From Campylobacteraceae bacterium (GTDB lineage: Bacteria > Campylobacterota > Campylobacteria > Campylobacterales > Sulfurospirillaceae), in contig JALUMZ010000271.1 of assembly GCA_027055635.1 (NCBI GenBank), positions 1-6,736 on the forward strand: DNA of 6,736 nucleotides, given 5' to 3'. The notes below the pieces were generated by a model. The model did no database searches, had not been told where the DNA came from, and saw only the letters and a list, made by a program, of their open reading frames with translations. This document shows, piece after piece, positions 1 through 4,563 of the stretch. Every line of letters begins with the position of its first letter. The first letter of the stretch is position 1. A program made the translations under genes and the position numbers.

Positions 1-210
1 ATAATATAATAATAAATAGTAAACAGGGCACTACAGAGCAAGTTGAAATTTAATTGTACCTATTTTAGGCACTTTTATATCTTTTTATTTAATTTTGTAG
101 TGCTTTTTGACGAAGTCGGGAAAATAATAGATTCGGAATTTTGACGACATACTAAATGAACTCTTTAAGTTTTATTGGTTTTGTATTATAAGAGAATTTA
201 TTACAGTCCC
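1..210. other. Gene-free A/T-rich end region
   Basis: I see no convincing gene here on either strand. It holds an 8-bp inverted repeat, GCACTACA at 28-35 with TGTAGTGC at 96-103, followed by T5 at 104-108; the 60-base loop makes it a poor terminator. TTTTGACGA occurs twice (105-113 and 139-147). No obvious terminator for the operon ending at 211 is visible. Confidence 0.5.
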
Positions 211-300
211 TCAACTTTTTTTCTCTTTTGTGAGTGCTCTCATAAAGAAAATCACTATTACAATCGCTGCTGCTATAAGTCCTAAAATTCTATACTCCAT
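211..300 (-). CDS. Small single-span membrane protein (29 residues)
   Basis: ATG at 300, TGA at 213-211. AGGAG lies 5 bases upstream of the ATG, and the frame starts 15 bases after the stop of the secreted-protein gene, so it fits as the fourth gene of the operon. The peptide is MEYRILG, then the hydrophobic span LIAAAIVIVIFFM (about 8-20), then a basic tail RALTKEKKS. It looks like a small membrane protein with its basic tail in the cytoplasm, although Glu2/Arg4 at the other end leave the topology uncertain. No family is recognised. The good ribosome site, the classic hydrophobic span and the operon position make it more convincing than a chance frame. It may assist the neighbouring TerB/J-domain protein or peptidase, which is speculative. 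Confidence 0.7.
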   Translation of the reverse strand: MEYRILGLIAAAIVIVIFFMRALTKEKKS

Positions 301-315
301 CTAAACTCCTAAGTT

Positions 316-906
316 TTACTGTTTTTTACACTTTATATAGCTATTCACCTCATCCGTGTTATTGATGATGTAAAAGTCTATCATTGCTTTTTTTAAGCCT
401 GTCGAATCACCCTCGCTTCCATAAATAAAAGCTTTTAGTGATATATAAAAATCTCTATAATTTATCTGAACATATTCGGGAATCATATAGTGCCCATAAG
501 CATCTCCATCCCATTTTGCCCATAAGTTATCCATATCACTATTGAGATTGTTTGCTATCTCCTCTGCCGGGTCTTGATATAGTGTATCTTGTGCTAAATT
601 GAGCTCATCTATTTTTCCTGTTTTGTCGGCATGAAGTTTCCATACACCATCTTTTAACGGATAATAACTATCACCATGTTTTACATAAGATCCTTTTTTG
701 AGATAATAGACTTCACCTTGCAAATCTTTTTTTTCAAAATCTTTAAATTTTTTGATACTTTTTTCAAAATATTTTTGAAAATTATCTCCAACTATATCAC
801 CAAAATTATCTGATGCGGTGGCATAGCTTTGATTGTTGTATTGATCAGCACAAGTTGCACCAAAGAGTGAAAATGTCACCAAAAAAAGCATATACAATAT
901 CTTCAT
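316..906 (-). CDS. Secreted protein of unknown function
   Basis: I do not recognise this 196-residue protein. It has an N-terminal signal peptide (about 1-18, ILYMLFLVTFSLFGA), then a charged helical stretch (about 40-62, rich in Lys, Phe and Glu). A tyrosine-rich region (YYLKKGSYVKHGDSYYPLKDGVWKLH, about 67-92, given in part) could form strands, and a mixed C-terminal half contains LWAKWDGDAYGHY. Cys19 follows GAT, which is not a normal lipobox because Thr precedes the Cys, so a periplasmic rather than lipidated protein is more likely. The only other Cys is Cys193. ATG at 906 overlaps the peptidase stop (ATGA) and has a strong AAAGGAG. Tight coupling to the M23 gene suggests a partner or regulator of the peptidase, which is an inference from context only. 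Confidence 0.85.
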   Translation of the reverse strand: MKILYMLFLVTFSLFGATCADQYNNQSYATASDNFGDIVGDNFQKYFEKSIKKFKDFEKKDLQGEVYYLKKGSYVKHGDSYYPLKDGVWKLHADKTGKIDELNLAQDTLYQDPAEEIANNLNSDMDNLWAKWDGDAYGHYMIPEYVQINYRDFYISLKAFIYGSEGDSTGLKKAMIDFYIINNTDEVNSYIKCKKQ

Positions 907-1706
907 TGATCTCCTTTAAAAAGTTGATTGATTTGAGTTATAAATTGCAAAGGATTAAGAGCATAGGCATAGACTCTTATACCAAAATGCAGATGGGGTC
1001 CGTTTACCCTTCCGCTTTTTCCACTAAGTCCTATAAGTTGTCTCTGCTTTACTTTTTGTCCAACTTTGACCAAAATTTTACTTAGATGAAAATAACAACT
1101 ATAAACTCCTTGTCCATGGTCTATGACGACTGAACCACCGGCAAAATATCTTTTACTTGCGATTACTACCACTCCGTCATTGCTTGCCCTGATAGGCGTT
1201 CTCATTTTTGCCCGAAAATCAGTCCCGCTGTGAAAACTTCTCAGAGTAGCGTTAAACATCCTTGCATTGCCGTAATCACTTGTTATTTTAGACTTTAACG
1301 GTATAATAAAAGGCTTATCCCAATACCTCTTTTGTGTAAAAGTACCATAAATCTTCATGGCATCTTTGTACTCTTTTCGTATGGTTTTTAATACTTTTTT
1401 GTCTGGTTTTACTTTTGATTTTGCTACTTTTATATACTCTTTTTTATAATTTTTATGCTCTACATGTAGAGTTGTTTTTTTACCGTCGATCAGGAGTTTG
1501 TAATCTCCTGCTTTTTGTCTGTATTTTATAGGTAGCAAGGCATAATACTTATCTTTGTTTAGCGGATTTTTTAAAACTGGTATATTTTTACCGTTAAAAA
1601 CTACCTTACTTCTCTTATCTAATTTTATAAGCTCTACTTCACCGTTCTTAAGTGTCGTTGCGTATAAAAAAAGTGGCAATACGAACAGAAGAAAAAGTTT
1701 TTTCAA
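903..1706 (-). CDS. Secreted M23 family metallopeptidase (LytM-type)
   Basis: This 267-residue zinc peptidase probably cuts peptide cross-links in periplasmic peptidoglycan. A signal peptide (about 1-16, KKLFLLFVLPLFLYA) precedes a beta-rich N-terminal region (about 17-95), a Lys-rich helical linker (about 96-120), and the M23 domain (about 130-258). The full site is present: HSGTD gives His159 and Asp163, YFHL gives His207, and HLHF gives His238 and His240. Asp163, His159 and His240 should bind zinc and the others should act in catalysis, by analogy with LytM. The start codon is TTG at 1706 and overlaps the stop of the upstream gene as TTGA; no in-frame ATG occurs before the signal peptide, so TTG is the only start that keeps it. 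The 3' end overlaps the next gene as ATGA. Related peptidases set cell shape in Campylobacterota, but I cannot assign this one to a named protein. Confidence 0.92.
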   Translation of the reverse strand: MKKLFLLFVLPLFLYATTLKNGEVELIKLDKRSKVVFNGKNIPVLKNPLNKDKYYALLPIKYRQKAGDYKLLIDGKKTTLHVEHKNYKKEYIKVAKSKVKPDKKVLKTIRKEYKDAMKIYGTFTQKRYWDKPFIIPLKSKITSDYGNARMFNATLRSFHSGTDFRAKMRTPIRASNDGVVVIASKRYFAGGSVVIDHGQGVYSCYFHLSKILVKVGQKVKQRQLIGLSGKSGRVNGPHLHFGIRVYAYALNPLQFITQINQLFKGDQ

Positions 1707-2452
1707 GCCCTGCTCTTTTTTATGATCTCATAAGCTTCATTTATCTCTTGGAGTTTTACCGTAGCCTTATCTATAATGGATTGCTCGGCACCTTTTCCCA
1801 TAAGCAAATCAGGATGATTTTGTCTCACTAGCTTCTTATATTTAGTTTTTATAGTAGCTATATCATCACTTTTGCTTGCTCCTAAAATCTTATAGGCATT
1901 TTCGAGTGTATTTACCTGATTGTTATATTTATTTGCATAAAAATTTTTAAATCTAGCGACTAAAGCTTCAAAATCACTCTTTTTAATCTCTAAGGCATTT
2001 GAGATATCCTCGCATACCATATACTCTTCATTTGTAAACTCGTTGTCTATAAATGCGAGATTTAAAAGATACTCAACAGTAGCCAATCTTTTGCGATAGT
2101 CTCTGCTGGTAAGTTTTAGATATTTTTGAGCCAAAATAATCGTATCTTCAAAACCGCTCAACTCTTTTTTATATATCGCTTTTAATCTCTCTCTGACCTC
2201 TTTTTGATTTTGAAAAACGCTAGATAACTGGGTTAGAGTATTACTAAGCAACTCTGCTTCAAGTTCGCTCACATGTCCATCAGCCTTTGCGACTTTTGCC
2301 ATCAAAGATATAAGCAAACCTGCTTCGTGATCTTCTAGATTGCCGTTAAATCTCTGTTTTGTGTCTATCTTTATATTGTAGCCGTCACTTTTATAGTTTT
2401 TTGTAAGCATATAAAAAGCAAACACTACAAGCAAAAATATTATAAAATTCAT
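1703..2452 (-). CDS. Membrane-anchored TerB-like/J-domain protein (DjlA-like)
   Basis: This 249-residue protein has the layout of the DjlA family of co-chaperones. An N-terminal membrane segment (about 3-17, FIIFLLVVFAFYML) is followed by a TerB-like helical domain (about 40-165) with the acidic motif KADGHVSELEAELL and a second one, FIDNEFTNEE. A C-terminal J domain (about 184-249) carries the HPD tripeptide at 213-215. The J domain would stimulate a DnaK-type ATPase at the inner face of the membrane; the TerB domain may bind metal or protein partners. The client is unknown. The start is ATG at 2452, preceded by a strong AAAGGAG. It is the first gene of a four-gene run, and its stop overlaps the TTG start of the peptidase gene. 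Its promoter is not clear: only 31 bases separate the start from the 266-bp element, so transcription may come through from pyk or from within the element. Confidence 0.85.
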   Translation of the reverse strand: MNFIIFLLVVFAFYMLTKNYKSDGYNIKIDTKQRFNGNLEDHEAGLLISLMAKVAKADGHVSELEAELLSNTLTQLSSVFQNQKEVRERLKAIYKKELSGFEDTIILAQKYLKLTSRDYRKRLATVEYLLNLAFIDNEFTNEEYMVCEDISNALEIKKSDFEALVARFKNFYANKYNNQVNTLENAYKILGASKSDDIATIKTKYKKLVRQNHPDLLMGKGAEQSIIDKATVKLQEINEAYEIIKKSRA

Positions 2453-2483
2453 CTCTCTCCTTTAAATTGCAAAATCTATATAT

Positions 2484-2514
2484 GGGCACCTCTAATAACC
2501 CTATACACTGATAG
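2484..2514 (+). repeat. Left terminal inverted repeat of the element
   Basis: This 31-bp arm matches the reverse complement of 2719-2749 except at its 13th base (T here, C there). Three more flanking bases (TAT before it, ATA after the other arm) are also complementary, giving up to 34 pairable bases. It ends 31 bases before the ATG of the TerB/J-domain gene, leaving that gene's ribosome site outside the element. Confidence 0.92.
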
Positions 2515-2614
2515 AAGCCTATTATAGGGTGAGATTTTACAAGAGAAATTTGAAGAACTAGCCAAAGCTAATTTAAAAATTTATCTTGTAGAAGATTGCC
2601 CTATAATAGGCTTC
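2514..2614. repeat. Internal hairpin 1 of the element
   Basis: A perfect 16-bp stem base (2514-2529 with 2599-2614, GAAGCCTATTATAGGG and its complement) continues inward as an imperfect stem: ACAAGAGAAATTT pairs with AAATTTATCTTGT, with one mismatch. About 32 of 38 positions pair along the arm. The tip is ACTAGCCAAAGCTAATTT, which can itself close as TAGC/GCTA. Confidence 0.85.
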
Positions 2615-2621
2615 CCTTTGG

Positions 2622-2719
2622 GCTTTATGAGGTTTCTTGCATACTTCGTTAGACTTTTTTGAATTAGCTAAGGCTAGTCCTGCAAAAGTCTGCCTTGTCT
2701 GCAAAAAACCTCATAAAGC
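2622..2719. repeat. Internal hairpin 2 of the element
   Basis: A perfect 14-bp stem base (2622-2635 with 2706-2719, GCTTTATGAGGTTT and its complement) continues with TTGCA pairing and AGACTTTT/AAAAGTCT, separated by mismatches and one bulge. The tip GAATTAGCTAAGGCTAGT can close as TAGC/GCTA. Only 7 bases (2615-2621) separate this hairpin from hairpin 1. Confidence 0.8.
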
Positions 2720-2749
2720 TATCAGTGTATAGGGTTGTTAGAGGTGCCC
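2719..2749 (-). repeat. Right terminal inverted repeat, overlapping the pyk 3' end
   Basis: This is the 31-bp partner of 2484-2514. Read on the minus strand it starts GGGCACCTCTAA. Its first bases are used as the pyk codons for Gly (partly), His and Leu, and then the TAA stop. Confidence 0.92.
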
Positions 2750-4174
2750 ATAATACTCTATCTGCTCTTTTTTGAGTATTCTTATAAAATTCGTACTACC
2801 CTCACTTCCGGTTGGAAAGCCTGCCGTTACAAGATAGGTACCGTCTTTATCCACTACCCCTTCTGCTATCGCTTCTTTTAGCATATTTGCAAGCATAAAA
2901 CTAGGATTTTGGTTTTTGATGTACATCAGAGGTTTTAATCCCCAGACTATACTCAAGGATCTTGCTGTTTTTTCATCGTGTGTTACTGCAAATATATCAT
3001 TTTTGATTCGATATCTTGCTAGCTTGACTGCTGATTTACCAGAGCTCGTGATAGATATAAGTGCATCAACATTTAACTGATTTGCCAATTTTGCCGTCGA
3101 AGATGAGATGATATCCGTCTCATCCAAAAATTCATAAGTATCAAATTTATTGTAAGGATAGACCTCTTCTGTCTCTCTTATCGTATTTGCCATTACTTGC
3201 ACTACATTTACAGGATTTTTGCCTATAGCACTCTCTTCGCTAAGCATCACGGCATCTGTTCCATCTAAAACTGCATTTGCAACATCACTTATCTCAGCTC
3301 TTGTCGCCATCTCATTTTGAGCCATAGATAGAAGCATTTGAGTAGCGGTGATAACGGGCTTTGAAGCAGCATTTGCCTTTGATATTATCCTTTTTTGGAT
3401 ACTTGGAACTTTATAATATGGAACTTCTATACCTAAATCTCCACGGGCTACCATAAGTCCGTCACTTACTTTCAAAATTTCATCTATATTTTCAACCGCA
3501 TCAAATTTTTCAATTTTTGCTATCACTTTTGAAGTAGAGTTATAATCTTTGAGTAATTTTTTTACATGTAAAATATCATTGGCATTTTGCACAAAAGATA
3601 CCGCTACAAAATCTACCTCATTTTTTGCTCCCCACAACAGATCCTCTTCATCTTTTTTGGTTATAACATCGATATTTATAACGGTATTTGGGAAATTTAC
3701 CCCCTTGTTAGATGAGAGCTTACCACTATTTTCAACTATGGTTTCTATCTCTTTGCCTATCTTTGAAACTTTTGCTTTTATGATTCCGTCATAAAGATAT
3801 ATATATTCATCGATTTTAAGCATATCTAAGATATCAGGCTGATTTATACTGAGTCTATATATATGATCATCTACTTGCTTGCCTATAATTGTTTCGCGAG
3901 AGAAGATTAACTTATCACCTTTTTTGAGTCTGAAATCATCACTGAGTTTTCCAATCCTTATCTTGGGACCACAAATATCTTGAAGAATCCCTACTCTCTT
4001 TTTTGTCTTCTCTTCTGCAATTTTTATATTTTTTAAAATACTTTTATGATATTCGTGAGTACCATGGCTGAAATTGAGTCTAAAAACATCTACTCCTGCT
4101 TTTATCAAGCCTTCTAAAACTTCAACACTGTCACTTGCCGGACCAACCGTTGCTAAGATTTTTGTTTTTTTCAT
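2738..4174 (-). CDS. pyk: Pyruvate kinase
   Basis: Cytoplasmic pyruvate kinase transfers phosphate from phosphoenolpyruvate to ADP, giving pyruvate and ATP. At 478 residues it has the usual bacterial length. Visible motifs are KTKILATVGPAS at the N-terminus, VFRLNFSHG (Arg32, Asn34, Ser36, His37), LQDICGPKIRIG (about 64-75), the active-site signature VIAKIEKFDAVENI with catalytic Lys220, RGDLGIE with metal-binding Asp246, and ITATQML with Thr278. TRAEISDVANAVLDGTDAVML and an allosteric C-terminal domain (about 340-478) follow. The start is ATG at 4174, with GGGGA 7 bases upstream and an ATGA overlap with a 42-codon leader frame. An extended -10 promoter lies about 260 bases upstream, after the aclA terminator. 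The last three residues (GHL) and the stop lie within the terminal inverted repeat of the 266-bp element, so the natural C-terminus appears to have been replaced. The catalytic core is untouched, so activity is expected. Confidence 0.97.
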   Translation of the reverse strand: MKKTKILATVGPASDSVEVLEGLIKAGVDVFRLNFSHGTHEYHKSILKNIKIAEEKTKKRVGILQDICGPKIRIGKLSDDFRLKKGDKLIFSRETIIGKQVDDHIYRLSINQPDILDMLKIDEYIYLYDGIIKAKVSKIGKEIETIVENSGKLSSNKGVNFPNTVINIDVITKKDEEDLLWGAKNEVDFVAVSFVQNANDILHVKKLLKDYNSTSKVIAKIEKFDAVENIDEILKVSDGLMVARGDLGIEVPYYKVPSIQKRIISKANAASKPVITATQMLLSMAQNEMATRAEISDVANAVLDGTDAVMLSEESAIGKNPVNVVQVMANTIRETEEVYPYNKFDTYEFLDETDIISSSTAKLANQLNVDALISITSSGKSAVKLARYRIKNDIFAVTHDEKTARSLSIVWGLKPLMYIKNQNPSFMLANMLKEAIAEGVVDKDGTYLVTAGFPTGSEGSTNFIRILKKEQIEYYGHL

Positions 4175-4299
4175 TTTATTGTCCCCTTTGTTAGGAGCAA
4201 AGCTCCTGACAAATTCCTCGCGACTAAAGCTTTGGCTGTCGCCAAGAAATTACTATTTTTATGTACTAAAGCACGAGCTGTCGCTCTGTATTGTTTCAT
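4171..4299 (-). CDS. Putative 42-residue leader peptide overlapping pyk start
   Basis: ATG at 4299, TGA at 4173-4171. The stop overlaps the pyk ATG as ATGA, the usual layout for translational coupling. GGGGGA lies 7 bases before the ATG, a usable ribosome site. The peptide is basic and internally repetitive: YRATARALVHKN is followed by NFLATAKALVARN, then SGALLLTKG. The RBS-plus-start block (18 bp, 4294-4311) is identical to that of pyk (4169-4186), so this frame seems to use a copy of the pyk start region. It has no recognisable domain. The frame may be a true coupled leader peptide, or only a repeat that happens to stay open; the varying hairpin arms within it suggest the RNA structure may matter more than the peptide. 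Confidence 0.45.
   Translation of the reverse strand: MKQYRATARALVHKNSNFLATAKALVARNLSGALLLTKGTIK
4193..4207 (-). repeat. Short perfect hairpin before pyk
   Basis: The minus strand reads AGGAGC-TTT-GCTCCT, a 6-bp stem with a 3-base loop, 19 bases upstream of the pyk ATG and inside the 42-codon frame. It ends 6 bases before the AAGGGGA ribosome site of pyk. No U run follows, so it is not a terminator. It contains an AGGAG that would be hidden in the stem. Confidence 0.55.
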
Positions 4300-4410
4300 T
4301 TTATTGTCCCCCTGCCCATAAATGGCATTTTAAGATTTTGTGCCCTTTTAGAAAAAATTTATGGGCAGATTTCTCGTTACTATTACTTTGGCTGTCGCCA
4401 AGAAATTACT
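4230..4410 (-). repeat. 25-bp direct repeats containing GACA-loop hairpins
   Basis: A perfect 25-bp repeat occurs at 4230-4254 and 4386-4410. Each copy holds the hairpin TTGGC-GACA-GCCAA as read on the minus strand (4232-4245 and 4388-4401). A third, diverged unit at 4265-4284 overlaps a hairpin with the same loop, GAGC-GACA-GCTC (4275-4286). Beyond the perfect core, similarity runs more weakly from about 4210 and 4369. These units make up most of the pyk leader. Confidence 0.8.
4312..4368 (-). repeat. 12-bp inverted repeat in the pyk leader
   Basis: CTGCCCATAAAT at 4312-4323 is perfectly complementary to 4357-4368, with a 33-base loop. In the minus-strand RNA the 3' arm ends in GGGCAG, directly followed by the GGGGA ribosome site of the 42-codon frame. 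Folding could therefore stack against or restrict that site. The 5' arm lies inside the end of the 22-codon frame, so translation of that frame would open the stem. This arrangement is seen in the sequence; its regulatory meaning is an inference. Confidence 0.6.
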
Positions 4411-4416
4411 TTTCAT
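4348..4416 (-). CDS. Putative 22-residue leader peptide (upstream copy)
   Basis: ATG at 4416, TAA at 4350-4348. The peptide contains SNFLATAK followed by VIVTRNL, nearly the same as SNFLATAKALVARNL in the 42-codon frame downstream. It starts about 21 bases after the -10 hexamer, with no convincing Shine-Dalgarno site in the A/T-rich gap, so it would have to be translated leaderless or weakly. The shared stretch coincides with a 25-bp perfect DNA repeat (4386-4410 and 4230-4254), so peptide similarity partly follows from DNA duplication. It could be a leader peptide, a decayed copy of the downstream frame, or an accidental frame across a hairpin repeat. No function is known to me. Confidence 0.35.
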   Translation of the reverse strand: MKSNFLATAKVIVTRNLPINFF

Positions 4417-4431
4417 ATATTTAATTTTCTT

Positions 4432-4440
4432 ATTATAGCA
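4432..4440 (-). promoter_or_regulatory. Extended -10 promoter for the pyk leader and pyk
   Basis: On the minus strand the sequence reads TGCTATAAT, a perfect extended -10 hexamer (TGnTATAAT). It lies between the aclA terminator and the small leader frames. No clear -35 hexamer is visible; weak or absent -35 elements are normal for the main sigma factor in Campylobacterota. A start site about 7 bases downstream (near 4425) would give a pyk leader of about 250 nt, with the first small frame starting roughly 10 nt into the transcript. Confidence 0.65.
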
Positions 4441-4525
4441 TTTAAGAGTTACAAACTGCTAACAGAGTGGAAAAATCGGGGTAAATTAAAACTGATATCG
4501 AAGAAAGATTTTGATTTTTAGGTTG

Positions 4526-4557
4526 AAAAATAGGCTAGATTCTACTAGCCTATTTTT
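4526..4557 (-). terminator. Intrinsic terminator of aclBA
   Basis: A perfect 13-bp inverted repeat (4526-4538 with 4545-4557) encloses a 6-base loop. Its core TAGGCTAG/CTAGCCTA is flanked by A5 and T5, so the minus-strand transcript ends the stem in a U run. It begins 7 bases beyond the aclA stop codon. The symmetric A/T flanks, and a further T run on the plus strand, would let it work in both directions, although no plus-strand gene is visible here. Confidence 0.88.
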
Positions 4558-4563
4558 GTTTTT

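Larger units (their letters stand above)
2484..2749. mobile_element. 266-bp MITE-like element with nested inverted repeats
   Basis: The element begins GGGCACCTC and ends GAGGTGCCC. Its 31-bp terminal inverted repeats match at 30 of 31 positions. Inside are two large imperfect hairpins side by side, so most of the element can pair into a three-way junction. There is no transposase. The flanks permit a TA duplication (2481-2482 and 2751-2752) if the ends are taken one base further out; because the flanks themselves are TAT/ATA, this is ambiguous. From memory, GGGCACCTC-type ends recall IS5-family transposons, so a trans-mobilised derivative of such an element is a reasonable guess, not established. 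It fills nearly the whole gap between pyk and the TerB/J-domain operon. Alternatives are a large structured terminator or another dispersed intergenic repeat. Confidence 0.75.
4169..4311 (-). repeat. 18-bp direct repeats carrying the pyk RBS and start codon
   Basis: TTTCATTTTATTGTCCCC occurs at 4169-4186 and again at 4294-4311 (plus-strand reading), 125 bases apart. On the minus strand each copy reads GGGGACAATAAAATGAAA, that is a ribosome site, a start codon and one Lys codon. The first copy starts pyk and the second starts the 42-codon frame. The copies flank a 107-bp segment, which looks like a local duplication or insertion at the gene start. Confidence 0.85.

Noticed and set aside
28..108. 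8-bp inverted repeat followed by T5 as a possible terminator
   Set aside because: The 60-base loop and weak stem make termination unlikely, and no plus-strand gene precedes it.
85..150. A 21-codon minus-strand frame (MSSKFRIYYFPDF...)
   Set aside because: No Shine-Dalgarno site and no context. The frame is short enough to be chance, although the stretch could be a dispersed repeat.
850..860. Lipobox in the 196-residue secreted protein (GATC)
   Set aside because: Thr precedes the Cys, where Gly, Ala or Ser is needed, so lipid attachment is unlikely.
2528..2662. A 44-codon plus-strand open frame inside the element (GEILQEKFEELAKANLK...)
   Set aside because: It has no start codon or ribosome site, and it crosses hairpin 1, whose paired structure explains the sequence better. 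It might be a transposase remnant, but nothing recognisable supports that.
4169..4410. CRISPR-like array in the pyk leader
   Set aside because: Repeats are only two or three, differ in spacing and sequence, and lie in the transcribed leader with no cas genes nearby.
4074..4521. Two plus-strand open frames of 116 and 76 codons over the pyk leader
   Set aside because: They run antisense through pyk and its repeats, are rich in residues typical of complement frames, and lack ribosome sites.
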